Shown here: one piece after another, positions 14,243 to 22,828 of the stretch
How positions within the stretch are numbered: position 1 is the first letter of the stretch
How the letters are laid out: each line of letters starts with the position of its first letter
From: an uncultured Oscillibacter sp.
GTDB taxonomy: Bacteria; Bacillota; Clostridia; Oscillospirales; Oscillospiraceae
NCBI GenBank assembly: GCA_900550685.1
Contig: URTS01000008.1
Coordinates: 1-30,277, forward strand
DNA length: 30,277 bases
Direction of reading: 5' to 3'
Made by a program: the position numbers and the translations under genes
The notes under the pieces: generated by a model
The model's database searches: none
The model's input: the letters and a program-made list of their open reading frames with translations, nothing else
What the model was told of the DNA's origin: nothing

Positions 14243-15139
14243 GTGAAGCAGAAGGAGATCGATCTGGATCCCACCGGGCAGGAGATCACCAAGACGATCC
14301 CGGACTTTCCGCTGTCCTGTTATTATAGTGAATTTACCAGCGACACCTACGATCTCATCGACTGGCACTGGCACACGGAGTTTCAGCTCTGCCTGACGCT
14401 TCGCGGCACGGTGGTCTGGGGAACGGAGTCCTATACGGATTTGGTCCAGGCAGGAGAGGGGATCTTCATTAATTCCCAGCGGGTGCACACAGCGAAGCCG
14501 CTGGGGGAAGGGGCCGCCTTTTTCTGCATGGATATTCCGCCGGATCTCCTGTGCCCGGATAAAAACGGCAGGCTCTATGAGACAAGTGTGCGCCCCGTAC
14601 TGGAAGAGGCGGACCTTGACCGGAAGGTGATCGCCGGACAGACCATACAGGAACGGGAACTCCTTGCCCGGCTGGCCCGGGCAGCATCCGTATTTGACGC
14701 CAAGAGCGATGGCTACGAATTTGACCTAATGAGCGAGGTATTTCAAATCTGGAAGGTACTTCGCAGCTGGCTGGCCCCCGATATACAGAACCTCCGGGGC
14801 GGCGGGGACGACAGGTTCCGGAATATCCTCGCGTACCTGCAAAAGAACTACGCAGAGACCATCAGCCTGGATGAGATCGCCGCGCATATCGGTCTGAGCC
14901 GGAGCGAGTGCTGCCGGTATTTCAAAAGGACCTCCGGGCAGACACTTTTTGTGTATCTCCGGCAATACCGGCTCCATAAAAGCTTCCGCTGGCTGGCGGA
15001 AACGGACCGTCCCATTTCTCAGGTGGCCCAAATCTGCGGTTTTCCCAACCAAAGCTATTACACAAAGGAGTTCCGGAACTTAACCGGCATCACGCCAAGG
15101 CAATACCGACTGCAAAATCAAAAAAAGCCGGAATCCTAG
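14243..15139 (+). CDS. AraC-family transcriptional regulator with cupin sensor domain
   Basis: GTG 14243 follows GGGGAGG (14230-14236) at a good distance, so I prefer it over the upstream start at 14153. The protein has 298 residues. The N-terminal ~150 residues form an AraC-type cupin (DWHWHTEFQLCLTLRGTVVWGTE, then AGEGIFINSQRVHTAKP). The C-terminal ~100 residues hold two helix-turn-helix units: TISLDEIAAHIGLSRSECCR and RPISQVAQICGFPNQSYYTK, ending with the family signature FRNLTGITPRQYR. It probably senses a small molecule, perhaps a sugar, and controls the divergent DMT permease gene and possibly itself. A strong terminator follows, so it is a single-gene unit. Confidence 0.9.
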   Translation: MKQKEIDLDPTGQEITKTIPDFPLSCYYSEFTSDTYDLIDWHWHTEFQLCLTLRGTVVWGTESYTDLVQAGEGIFINSQRVHTAKPLGEGAAFFCMDIPPDLLCPDKNGRLYETSVRPVLEEADLDRKVIAGQTIQERELLARLARAASVFDAKSDGYEFDLMSEVFQIWKVLRSWLAPDIQNLRGGGDDRFRNILAYLQKNYAETISLDEIAAHIGLSRSECCRYFKRTSGQTLFVYLRQYRLHKSFRWLAETDRPISQVAQICGFPNQSYYTKEFRNLTGITPRQYRLQNQKKPES

Positions 15140-15148
15140 TATAAAAAT

Positions 15149-15183
15149 GCGCTGCTGCCATGTTGGCAGCAGCGTATTTTTTT
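15149..15183 (+). terminator. Intrinsic terminator after the AraC gene
   Basis: CGCTGCTGCC (15149-15158) pairs with GGCAGCAGCG (15164-15173) over a 5-nt loop and runs into TATTTTTTT. The flanking AT pairs extend the stem, so it may also serve the convergent minus-strand permease. Confidence 0.9.
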
Positions 15184-15204
15184 CGTCAGGATATTGGTCC
15201 CCCA

Positions 15205-16110
15205 TCACCCGTTCTTTTCCTTGCCCAGGGTGGAATACAGCACGCCGAAAACGATCAGCGCCCCGCCGGCCAGGTAACCCACGGTCATATGCTCATGCAG
15301 GAGCAGGACGCCCAGCACCATGGAGGTGAGGGGCTGCACCGGATAGAAGAGGGAACAGGTGCTGGCCTCCACCCGGGACAGGCTGTAATTCCACAGAGAG
15401 TGGGGGATCGCCGTGCAGCAGACCGCCACGTACAGCAGCACCAGAATGTACTTGGGATGCAGGAAATCCACGCCAGGAGTGGTGGCCAGTTCGTAGACCA
15501 TCAGGGGAATGGTGGCAATGGCGGCCACGTAAATGCCGCAGGTTGTGACAGTCAGGGCATCATATTTCTGGGTAAAGGAGCGCATGAACACGCTGATCAG
15601 GCTCCAGGTCAGAACGGAGCCAAAGGAGAGGGCAATGCCCAGAATATGTCCGCCGCCCGTGTCGCCGCCCACAATGCACACCGCGCCCAGAACAGCGCTG
15701 GCAATGCAGACCACCTTTTTGGCAGTCATGCGCTCATGCAGCAGCAATACAGCGAAAAAGCAGATGACGATGGGGTTCATGCAGTTGATGAGGGAGGCCA
15801 GAGACGCCCCGGCCAGTTTGGTGCCGTACTGCTGCAGGCCGACGGACAGCACGTAGCCGCCCAGGCCGAAGAGAATGATGTATTTCCAGTCGCCGCCCTG
15901 GATCCGGCGGGGCTTTCCCTGGGGATCAGGCTTCCGCAGGCGCTGGAAAACAGTCATCACGGCCGCCGAAAGAAGATAGCGCAGACACAGCAGCGTAAAG
16001 TTGGGAACGGCTTCCAGCAGCACCTTGTTCGCCGTGTACAGGCTGCCCCAGAGGGCGGTGGTCAGTGCCAGCAGCAGATAGATGGATTTGTCGGTTTTCT
16101 GTGTTTCCAC
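15205..16110 (-). CDS. EamA/DMT-family permease in the nucleoside-salvage group
   Basis: The start is taken as the GTG at 16110 (VETQKTDKSIYLLLALTTALWGS), with AAGGAG a few bases upstream; the longer open frame reaches into the neighbouring gene and is not real. The 301-residue protein has ten helices in two EamA repeats: ALWGSLYTANKVLLEAVP, then GLQQYGTKLAGASLASLINCMNP in the first, and NYSLSRVEASTCSLFYPVQPL in the second. It follows a sugar kinase and a nucleoside hydrolase on the same strand but has its own minus-strand TATAAT (16149-16144), preceded by TGTGC. A nucleoside or sugar substrate would fit the context but is only inference. Confidence 0.86.
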   Translation of the reverse strand: METQKTDKSIYLLLALTTALWGSLYTANKVLLEAVPNFTLLCLRYLLSAAVMTVFQRLRKPDPQGKPRRIQGGDWKYIILFGLGGYVLSVGLQQYGTKLAGASLASLINCMNPIVICFFAVLLLHERMTAKKVVCIASAVLGAVCIVGGDTGGGHILGIALSFGSVLTWSLISVFMRSFTQKYDALTVTTCGIYVAAIATIPLMVYELATTPGVDFLHPKYILVLLYVAVCCTAIPHSLWNYSLSRVEASTCSLFYPVQPLTSMVLGVLLLHEHMTVGYLAGGALIVFGVLYSTLGKEKNG

Positions 16111-16190
16111 AGGAGGTCCACTCCTTTGCAGTGTAGTGCCGCGATTATAGCACAGCCTTGTAGGAACGAACAGATACCGACAGGAATTTT

Positions 16191-16276
16191 TGGACAGTTC
16201 AACGAAACAATCTGCATTTTGTCCCTGTGCATGGTCAGAATGATTGGAAGTTTCCCATGGGCCGTTGAACTGTCCG
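16191..16276. repeat. 86-bp imperfect palindrome between permease and nucleoside hydrolase genes
   Basis: GGACAGTTCAACG (16192-16204) and CGTTGAACTGTCC (16263-16275) are perfect 13-bp inverted arms. Inside, GAAAC and AATC pair with GATTG and GTTTC further in, lengthening the hairpin. There is no T-tract on either side, so it is not an ordinary terminator. It could be a miniature palindromic element or an mRNA-processing hairpin. Confidence 0.6.
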
Positions 16277-16285
16277 GGCGGCACA

Positions 16286-17188
16286 TTAGTGCAGCCGCCG
16301 GAGCATCCCGCCGATGACGGCGTCGTAGCGGTCATGGTCCACAGCAGATGCCGCGCGGCAGATTCCGTTCTGAGACGGGTGGAGCACCGTCTGTCCCATG
16401 TGGACCGGGTCATCCGTGATGACCTGGATGCTGCCGCGGTCCCAGACAGCCATCTGCTCATCGATCAGCGTGGAGATGGCGATGGCATCGTGCATGGCCT
16501 CGCCATTGCGGAAGGCAATGAGCTGCTGCATCACAGTTTCAATAGGGCCGTCCGGGGCAGGGGAACAGCGTGTAAAGACGTCCGGACGAATGGGGCAGGT
16601 TTTCGTCACGTTGAGGCCCACCATATCCAGGGGAACGCCGCTCTCAAACACGATCTTTGCCGCCGGGGCGTCGTGGCCCACATTGGCTTCGGCATAGGGG
16701 GAGATATTCCCAACCGTGGTAGAGCCGCCCATGGTGACGATTTTTTTCAGATACCGGGGCAGGTCCGGATGGCGCTGCAGAGCCATGGCCACATTGGTCA
16801 GGGGCGCAACGGTCACCAGCACCAGCCCGCCCGCACACGCTTTGGCAATCTCATAGAGCTTTTCCCAGGCGGGCAGGGGATCGGCTCTGCGGCCAGACAT
16901 GGGGATCGTCACGTTTCCCAGGCCGTTTTCCCCGTGAAACTTTGCCGCAGGCTCCTTGAAGGGTTCGGTAAGGTAGCGGTCCGCCCCCCGGGCCACGGGG
17001 ACGTCGTCCCTTCCGAACAAAGAGAGGATATTCAGGGCATTTTGGGTGGTCACATCGGTATAGTGGTTGCCGCCCATGGAGCAGACACCTTTCAGATCAA
17101 ATACATCATCGTAGGTGCAGGCCAGGGCCAGGCAGAAAAAGTCATCCACACCGGGGTCGGTATCGATTACAAGGGGAATACGGTTCAT
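16286..17188 (-). CDS. Nucleoside hydrolase (IUNH family)
   Basis: The start is the ATG at 17188 behind GGAGGAA. The 300-residue protein is an inosine/uridine-preferring nucleoside hydrolase that splits ribonucleosides into base and ribose. The Ca2+- and ribose-binding motif DTDPGVDD is at residues 9-16. VTVAPLTNVAMAL and KIVTMGGSTTVGN follow, then AEANVGHDAPAAKIVFESGVP, and the His-Asp of AMHDAIAI (about residue 233). All the catalytic Asp and His motifs are present and the length is normal. It lies 57 bp downstream of a PfkB sugar kinase gene on the same strand, so free ribose could be phosphorylated directly: a salvage pair. Base specificity cannot be read from sequence. Confidence 0.9.
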   Translation of the reverse strand: MNRIPLVIDTDPGVDDFFCLALACTYDDVFDLKGVCSMGGNHYTDVTTQNALNILSLFGRDDVPVARGADRYLTEPFKEPAAKFHGENGLGNVTIPMSGRRADPLPAWEKLYEIAKACAGGLVLVTVAPLTNVAMALQRHPDLPRYLKKIVTMGGSTTVGNISPYAEANVGHDAPAAKIVFESGVPLDMVGLNVTKTCPIRPDVFTRCSPAPDGPIETVMQQLIAFRNGEAMHDAIAISTLIDEQMAVWDRGSIQVITDDPVHMGQTVLHPSQNGICRAASAVDHDRYDAVIGGMLRRLH

Positions 17189-17245
17189 AGCAGGGTTCCT
17201 CCGCTTTCATGAAAATCATAAGGTGTGCCTGAAGGGAAGAGGGGT

Positions 17246-18127
17246 TCAAAGCAGCCGTTCCACCTCTTCTTTTTCAGGAATGGACGGTGCGGCGCCGGGA
17301 CGGGTCACGCTGACGGCAGCGGCCATGCTGGCCCGGCGCAGACATTCCGCCAGCGGACGTTTTTCCATCAGCCCGGCGATAAAGTAACCGGTGAAGGTGT
17401 CACCAGCAGCGGTGGTATCCACGGCTTTAACAGGGAAGGCAGCCTGACGGACACGCTCCGTCCCGGTAAAGGCGGCGCTGCCGTCGCCGCCCAGAGTCAC
17501 CAGCAGCGACAGGGAAGGATAGCGTTCATGCAGATACGCCCATACCTTCTCCGGCTCATCCGTGCCGCTGCACTGCTTGGCCTCCACCTCGTTGACCAGC
17601 AGCCAGCTGACCTTGGACAGGTCCACTTGGGCGATGGATTCGTTATAAGGGGAAGGGTTGAGCACCACCCGCATTCCCTTGGCAAAGCCTGCATCTACCA
17701 ACTCCGGCAAGAGGTTTGTCTCGTTTTGCAGAATCAGCCAGTCGCCAGGGGAAAACCGGGCAATGGTCTCGGAAATCTGCGCTTCGGTCAGGCGACGGTT
17801 GGAGCCGCCGTAGAGCAGGATACAGTTTTGGCCGCTCCGGTCCACCTGAATGACCGCGTTGCCTTGCAGCGTTTCGGTTTCCTTCAGGTATGCGGTATCG
17901 ACACCATAGCTTTCAAGGGTCTGCCGGAGCATCCCACCGCCTTGGCCCACGCAGCCCGCGTGACAGACTGCCGCACCGGCCTTTGCCAGCGCCACCGATT
18001 GGTTCAGTCCCTTGCCGCCGGGGTTGACCGTCTGGTGCAGTGCGTCCAGCGTTTCTCCGGGCCGCACAAAGTGATCTACCTGATATACATAATCCAGGTT
18101 CAGAGAACCGAAATTCAAGGCTTTCAT
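17246..18127 (-). CDS. PfkB-family sugar kinase (ribokinase-like)
   Basis: The start is the ATG at 18127, with AGGAGGG 8 nt upstream. The 293-residue protein belongs to the PfkB/ribokinase family. The substrate-binding N-terminus is LNFGSLNLDYVYQVDHFVRPGETL, followed by NPGGKGLNQSVALAKAGA (first PfkB signature). The ATP-side signature is DTTAAGDTFTGYFIAGL (about residues 239-255), with the catalytic Asp in AAGD instead of the commoner GAGD. It probably phosphorylates ribose or another pentose. The downstream nucleoside hydrolase makes ribose the natural guess. An extended -10 (TGCTACAAT, 18162-18154 on the minus strand) lies about 27 bp before the start. Confidence 0.88.
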   Translation of the reverse strand: MKALNFGSLNLDYVYQVDHFVRPGETLDALHQTVNPGGKGLNQSVALAKAGAAVCHAGCVGQGGGMLRQTLESYGVDTAYLKETETLQGNAVIQVDRSGQNCILLYGGSNRRLTEAQISETIARFSPGDWLILQNETNLLPELVDAGFAKGMRVVLNPSPYNESIAQVDLSKVSWLLVNEVEAKQCSGTDEPEKVWAYLHERYPSLSLLVTLGGDGSAAFTGTERVRQAAFPVKAVDTTAAGDTFTGYFIAGLMEKRPLAECLRRASMAAAVSVTRPGAAPSIPEKEEVERLL

Positions 18128-18153
18128 TTTATGCCCTCCTTGTTGATCCTTTG

Positions 18154-18162
18154 ATTGTAGCA
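18154..18162 (-). promoter_or_regulatory. Extended -10 of the sugar kinase/nucleoside hydrolase operon
   Basis: On the minus strand TGCTACAAT fits an extended -10 (TGn plus TACAAT). No good -35 is visible 17 bp upstream, which is acceptable for an extended -10 promoter. Confidence 0.45.
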
Positions 18163-18272
18163 CAGTTTCCAACATATGAGAACGGAAAACTTGAAAACCT
18201 GCGGGAAATTTGTGCCGCACCGCAGATTGATCGCTCCAATTTCCGCCGGAACATTCAGCACATAAAAGCGCT

Positions 18273-18331
18273 CCCATAAGGCCGGCTCCGCATAAGAAAA
18301 CATGCGGTTTTGCCTGCGATTACCTTATGGG
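18273..18331. repeat. Nested inverted repeats downstream of nifJ
   Basis: Outer arms CCCATAAGG (18273-18281) / CCTTATGGG (18323-18331) enclose inner arms CCGCAT (18288-18293) / ATGCGG (18302-18307), the latter followed by TTTT on the plus strand. For the minus-strand nifJ transcript it would fold as a large hairpin without a T-tract. It may be a Rho-independent-like end, an mRNA-stabilising structure or a small palindromic repeat. Confidence 0.55.
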
Positions 18332-18377
18332 GGTGTATTTTCTGCCGATTATCTCTGCATTACAGTGCTGTCGGAAA

Positions 18378-21300
18378 TCACTGCTCGCTGAGGCGGCAGT
18401 AGCCGTCGTAGCGTTCCTGGGCATCCCGGGCAGCCTTTTCGTACAGCTCCTGGGCCTTCTCGGGGAAGGAAAGCTTCAGGGAGGCGTAACGGTTCTGTCC
18501 CATGAGGAATTGCTGGAAGTCACCAGTGGGTTCCTTGGAATCCAGCGTGAAGGGATTCTTCCCCTCCTGCTTCAGACGGGGATCATAGCGGTAGAGGTGC
18601 CAGTAACCGCATTCCACAGCCTTCTTTTCTTCCAACTGGCTCAGGCCCATGCCGCACTTCATGCCGTGTTCGATGCAGGGGCAGTACGCGATCACCAGAG
18701 AGGGACCGGGATAGGCTTCCGCTTCACGGATAGCCTTCAGAGTCTGAGCGGGATCGGCACCCATGGCCACCTGGGCCACATACACATAGCCATAGCTCAT
18801 GGCCATCATGCCAAGGTCCTTCTTCTTGGTGTCCTTGCCGCCGGCGGCGAACTTAGCAATGGCACCTGCCGCCGTGGACTTGGACGCCTGGCCGCCGGTG
18901 TTGGAGTACACCTCGGTATCCAGCACCAGAACGTTGATGTCCTTGCCGGAGGCCAAAACGTGATCCAGGCCGCCATAGCCGATATCATAGGCCCAGCCGT
19001 CACCGCCGAAGGCCCACACGGACTTCTTGGTGAGGAATTCCTTGTTGTTGCGTATGAACTCAGCCTCGCTGCTGCGGTCGTCGGTGATGGCCTTCAGCAA
19101 TGCGTCGCTGGCGACGCGGGACTCTGCCGCGGACTCGGACTTGGCGAGGTACTCCTCACAGACCTTCTTAGCCACGCCCCGCTCCGCCAAGGAGGCGGCA
19201 GCTGCCTTCAGCTGGCGCTTGATGGCGTCCTGGCCCAGCAGGTAGCCGTAGGCATACTCGGCGTTGTCCTCGAACAGGCTCATGGCCCAGGCGGGGCCGC
19301 AGCCCTGCTTATCTGTGCAGTAGGGGGAGGAGGGGGTGGAGCCGCCGTAGGCGGAGGAGCAGCCGGAGGCATTGGTGATGTACATATGGTCGCCAAACAG
19401 CTGGGTCACCAGCTTGATGTAAGGCGTCTCGCCGCAGCCGGCGCAGGCGCCGGAGAACTCGAAGTAGGGCTTGGCAAACTGGGAAGATTTTACATTCTTA
19501 TCGCTGACTGCATCCTTCTTGATAGTGACTTCTTCCACGGCATAGGTCCAGTTCTCCGCTTCCTTGACCTGGCTTTCCAAGCTCTGCATGGTGATGGCAG
19601 TATCCTTGGCCAGACAGACATTCACACAGCTGCCGCAGCCGGTACAGTCATAGGGAGAGACCTGGAGCCGGTAGGTGTATTTGCCGTTCATGCCCTTGGC
19701 GGGAACAGTGGCAAAGCCCGCGGGCTTGGCGGCCTCCTCGCCCTCGTCCAGCAGGATGGGCCGGATGGCGGCGTGGGGGCAGACCAGAGAACACTGGTTG
19801 CACTGGAGGCACTTGGCGGCGTCCCATGCCGGGACATCCACGGCGGCGCCCCGCTTTTCGAACTTGGAGGTGCCTGCGGGCCAGGCGCCGTCCTCCAGGC
19901 CGTATTTTACCATGGTGGACACCGGCAGGCTGCTGCCCTCCTGGCGGTTCATCACATCCACTACGTCCCGGATGAAGTCCGGCTCGTCCTTCTGGACGGG
20001 GGTATCTTCCGCGGTGAGCCAGCTGTTCGGGATCTCCACGGCCACCAGCTCGTTGATGCCGTATTCGATGGAGGCATTGTTCATGTCCACAACAGCCTGG
20101 CCCTTTTTCTTGAAGTAGGTCTTGTAGATGGCGTCCTTCATCTCCGTGACGGCCTGGTCAATGGGGATCACGGCGGAAAGCTTGAAGAAAGCAGCCTGCA
20201 AAATGGTATTGGTGCGGCTGCCCAGGCCCAGCTTCCGGGCGATAGAGATGGCGTCGATGGTATAGAGCTTGGCGTGCTTTTCCGCCAGGGCACGCTTCAT
20301 GGAGGCGGGCAGGTTTTTCTCCAGACCGTCCAGATCCCACGGGCAGTTCAGCAGGAAGGTGCCGCCGTCCTTCAGATCCTTGACCATGTCATACTTGTGA
20401 ACATAGGACGGCGTGTGGCAGGCCACAAAGTCCGCGGCAGTCACCAGATAGGGCGCACGGATGGGAGATCTGCCGAAGCGCAAATGGCTCTGGGTCAGAC
20501 CGCCGGATTTTTTGGAGTCATACACAAAGTATGCCTGACAGTACAGATCCGTGGCATGACCGATGATCTTAATGGAGTTCTTATTAGCGCCCACAGTACC
20601 GTCGGAGCCCATGCCCCAGATCTCCGCATCGGTCTGACCGGCGGGAGTGGTGTTGATCTCCTGAAGCACCGGCAGAGAGGTGAAGGTCACGTCATCCACA
20701 ATACCCACCGTAAAGTGGTTCTTGGGGGTCTCTTGCTTCAGATTCTCAAACACAGCCAAAATCTGGCCGGGGGTAGTGTCTTTGGAAGACAGGCCATAAC
20801 GGCCGCTCACGATCTCCATGGGGATACCCTTTTCCTGGTAAACGGTGCAAATATCCTGATACAGGGGTTCACCTGCGGAGCCGGGCTCCTTAGTGCGGTC
20901 CAGCACGGCCAGACGCTTGCAGGTAGAGGGCACGGCGGCCAGGAAGTGCTCGGCGGAGAAGGGACGATACAGGTGGACGTTGATGAGGCCCACCTTCTCC
21001 CCCTTGGCGGTGAGGCAGTCCACAGTCTCCTTGGCGGTCTCGGCGGCGGAGCCCATGAGGATGATGACCCGCTCGGCATCCGGCGCGCCGTAGTAATTGA
21101 AAATGTGATATTCCCGGCCGGTCAGCTTGCTGATCTCGGCCATATAGTGCTCCGCGGCTTCAGGGATGGCCTCCACCTTCCGGTTGCAGGCCTCCCGGCA
21201 CTGGAAGAAAATGTCCGGGTTTACGGTGGTACCCCGGGTGGCGGGATGCTCCGGGTTCAGGGAGTTGGCCCGGAAGGCCCGCAGGGCATCCATGTCCACC

Positions 21301-21881
21301 AGGGGACGCAGGTCCTCGTAGTCCAGGGCTTCGATCTTCTGGATCTCGTGGGAGGTGCGGAAGCCGTCGAAGAAGTGGAGGAAGGGCATCCGGCTGTGGA
21401 TGGCGGTGAGGTGGGTCACGGCGCCCAGGTCCATAGCTTCCTGGGGAGAGGAGGAAGCCAGCAGGGCGAAGCCGGTCTGTCGGACGCCCATGACGTCGCT
21501 ATGGTCACCGAAGATGCTCAAGGCGTGGGCGCTGAGGGTCCGCGCAGAGACGTGGAATACGCCGGGCAGCATCTCGCCGGCGATCTTATACATATTGGGG
21601 ATCATCAGCAGCAGCCCCTGGGAGGCGGTATAGGTGGTGGTCAGGGCGCCGGACTGCAGGGAGCCGTGGACCGTGCCGGCGGCACCGCCTTCAGACTGCA
21701 TCTCCACAACCTGCACCGGCTGGCCGAACAGATTCTTTTTGCCGTTGGCAGCCCATTCGTCTACATGCTCTGCCATAGGAGAGGACGGCGTGATGGGGAA
21801 AATACCCGCAACCTCCGTAAAGGCGTAAGAGATATATGCCGCCGCCTGGTTGCCGTCCATGATCTCGATTTTTTTAGACAT
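18378..21881 (-). CDS. nifJ: Pyruvate:ferredoxin (flavodoxin) oxidoreductase
   Basis: The start is the ATG at 21881 (MSKKIEIMDGNQAAAY), with AAGGAGG 8-10 nt upstream; the earlier in-frame ATG at 21911 lacks one. The 1167-residue single-chain enzyme decarboxylates pyruvate to acetyl-CoA, passing electrons to ferredoxin. Domains in order: pyruvate-binding N-terminus with FPITPSSPMAE, middle domains with HLYRPFSAEHFL, a two-cluster ferredoxin insert (CLQCNQCSLVCPH about residue 690 and CTGCGSCVNVC about 744), and the TPP domain with proximal-cluster cysteines (FSGACAGCGETPY about 810) and GDGWAYDIGYGGLDH plus VYSNTGGQASKST (about 961-1000). All cluster motifs are complete. It is central to fermentative energy metabolism, and a GntR-type control region lies upstream. 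Confidence 0.96.
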   Translation of the reverse strand: MSKKIEIMDGNQAAAYISYAFTEVAGIFPITPSSPMAEHVDEWAANGKKNLFGQPVQVVEMQSEGGAAGTVHGSLQSGALTTTYTASQGLLLMIPNMYKIAGEMLPGVFHVSARTLSAHALSIFGDHSDVMGVRQTGFALLASSSPQEAMDLGAVTHLTAIHSRMPFLHFFDGFRTSHEIQKIEALDYEDLRPLVDMDALRAFRANSLNPEHPATRGTTVNPDIFFQCREACNRKVEAIPEAAEHYMAEISKLTGREYHIFNYYGAPDAERVIILMGSAAETAKETVDCLTAKGEKVGLINVHLYRPFSAEHFLAAVPSTCKRLAVLDRTKEPGSAGEPLYQDICTVYQEKGIPMEIVSGRYGLSSKDTTPGQILAVFENLKQETPKNHFTVGIVDDVTFTSLPVLQEINTTPAGQTDAEIWGMGSDGTVGANKNSIKIIGHATDLYCQAYFVYDSKKSGGLTQSHLRFGRSPIRAPYLVTAADFVACHTPSYVHKYDMVKDLKDGGTFLLNCPWDLDGLEKNLPASMKRALAEKHAKLYTIDAISIARKLGLGSRTNTILQAAFFKLSAVIPIDQAVTEMKDAIYKTYFKKKGQAVVDMNNASIEYGINELVAVEIPNSWLTAEDTPVQKDEPDFIRDVVDVMNRQEGSSLPVSTMVKYGLEDGAWPAGTSKFEKRGAAVDVPAWDAAKCLQCNQCSLVCPHAAIRPILLDEGEEAAKPAGFATVPAKGMNGKYTYRLQVSPYDCTGCGSCVNVCLAKDTAITMQSLESQVKEAENWTYAVEEVTIKKDAVSDKNVKSSQFAKPYFEFSGACAGCGETPYIKLVTQLFGDHMYITNASGCSSAYGGSTPSSPYCTDKQGCGPAWAMSLFEDNAEYAYGYLLGQDAIKRQLKAAAASLAERGVAKKVCEEYLAKSESAAESRVASDALLKAITDDRSSEAEFIRNNKEFLTKKSVWAFGGDGWAYDIGYGGLDHVLASGKDINVLVLDTEVYSNTGGQASKSTAAGAIAKFAAGGKDTKKKDLGMMAMSYGYVYVAQVAMGADPAQTLKAIREAEAYPGPSLVIAYCPCIEHGMKCGMGLSQLEEKKAVECGYWHLYRYDPRLKQEGKNPFTLDSKEPTGDFQQFLMGQNRYASLKLSFPEKAQELYEKAARDAQERYDGYCRLSEQ

Positions 21882-21939
21882 ATGAAAAGCCCTCCTTTTC
21901 AAAGCATTCATCAGGTAAAATGAGTGCTGTATCTATAAA

Positions 21940-22052
21940 TTGCATACAATATACTGTACGGTGTGCAATTTGTCAAGGCACATTTAGCAAATTGTATGTA
22001 ATCAATAAAAGCAGCGAGAGAAAAATATCGAAAGTAAACAAACTGTATGCAA
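21940..22052. promoter_or_regulatory. Repeated GntR-like boxes in the nifJ/GntR divergent region
   Basis: Similar 10-mers occur at 21940 (TTGCATACAA), 21959 (CGGTGTGCAA), 21992 (TTGTATGTAA) and 22043 (CTGTATGCAA). The first is palindromic (TTG..CAA), and the three best copies are 52 and 51 bp apart, nearly five DNA turns. One box lies just upstream of the GntR gene's -35 and two overlap the nifJ promoter, so the encoded regulator probably binds here, perhaps with looping. Confidence 0.6.
21948..21976 (-). promoter_or_regulatory. Promoter of nifJ
   Basis: On the minus strand TTGACA (21976-21971), a 17-bp spacer and TATATT (21953-21948) precede nifJ. GntR-like boxes overlap the spacer (21959-21968) and the -10 (21940-21949). 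Confidence 0.8.
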
Positions 22053-22062
22053 AAACAGATAA

Positions 22063-22091
22063 TTGATTTTTGACTTGAACTATTGTATAAT
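22063..22091 (+). promoter_or_regulatory. Promoter of the GntR regulator gene
   Basis: TTGATT (22063-22068), 17-bp spacer, TATAAT (22086-22091), 33 bp before ATG 22124. Confidence 0.7.
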
Positions 22092-22123
22092 AAATTAAAT
22101 TTTTAACGATAAGGAATCGCATT

Positions 22124-22774
22124 ATGACATCTCAAAGTGAACTTGCCTATCAGCAGATCAAGGAAATGATCTTCCATATGGAACTTCTCCCGGGAGATCG
22201 GGTGCCGGAACTGCAGATCGCAGCAAAGCTGTCTATCAGCCGCACGCCGATCCATGATGCACTACGGAGACTGGAAGGGGAGGGGCTGCTCCGCCTTGAA
22301 CGGAACCGGGGAGCCACCGTGATCCAGTTTTCCGATGCGGAAGTCAAGGAGATCGGTACGCTGCGCCTGTCTCAGGATATATTGTCTATGCAGCTGGCGG
22401 CTTACTATGGCTGTGCCTCCGATTTTGAACGTCTGACTGCACTGGCAGAAGATTGCGAAGCGGCGGCCAGTCACGGCGATGTGTATGGCCGCATTCAGAA
22501 GGATATTGACTTCCATCTGGAGATTTCCCGCATTTCCAGCAATACGCATTTGCTTAACCAGCAGTTTGCACTGTACCAGCAGATATTCCTGATCCAGATA
22601 TCCAAATATACGGACGTGGAGCACAGCCTGGTGCAGATCAATCATCATAAGCCTATCATTGCGGCGATTCGTAAAGGAAACATCGCAGAGATCCGCCGTC
22701 TGTGCTGCCTGCATGTACAAAATTTTTACCAAATTGATCCTTATATTCTTTCGTGTTACTGCCCGGAGATGTGA
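22124..22774 (+). CDS. GntR-family transcriptional regulator (FadR/FCD type)
   Basis: ATG 22124 follows AAGGAAT. The 216-residue protein has a GntR winged helix (YQQIKEMIFHMELLPGDRVPE, then LSISRTPIHDALRRLEGEGLL and the wing NRGATV) and an all-helical FCD ligand domain with likely metal-binding residues in DIDFHLEIS, NHHKPIIAAI and CLHVQNF. FCD regulators sense organic acids such as lactate, pyruvate or sugar acids. Divergence from nifJ, with repeated boxes between the two promoters, suggests that it controls pyruvate oxidation and itself. The ligand is inference. The tail is Cys/Tyr-rich (YILSCYCPEM), which is slightly odd but short. Confidence 0.88.
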   Translation: MTSQSELAYQQIKEMIFHMELLPGDRVPELQIAAKLSISRTPIHDALRRLEGEGLLRLERNRGATVIQFSDAEVKEIGTLRLSQDILSMQLAAYYGCASDFERLTALAEDCEAAASHGDVYGRIQKDIDFHLEISRISSNTHLLNQQFALYQQIFLIQISKYTDVEHSLVQINHHKPIIAAIRKGNIAEIRRLCCLHVQNFYQIDPYILSCYCPEM

Positions 22775-22828
22775 TGGTATAGAACCGCTGCGCACCGCTG
22801 GGTCGCGAAGATTGAAGAAGGGTTATAG

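Noticed and set aside
18327..21923. 1198-codon open frame antisense to nifJ
   Set aside because: It is the complement of a long GC-rich gene with biased codons. Its protein is Gly/Ala/His/Val-rich low-complexity sequence with no motif and no ribosome-binding site, whereas the minus strand encodes a complete PFOR.
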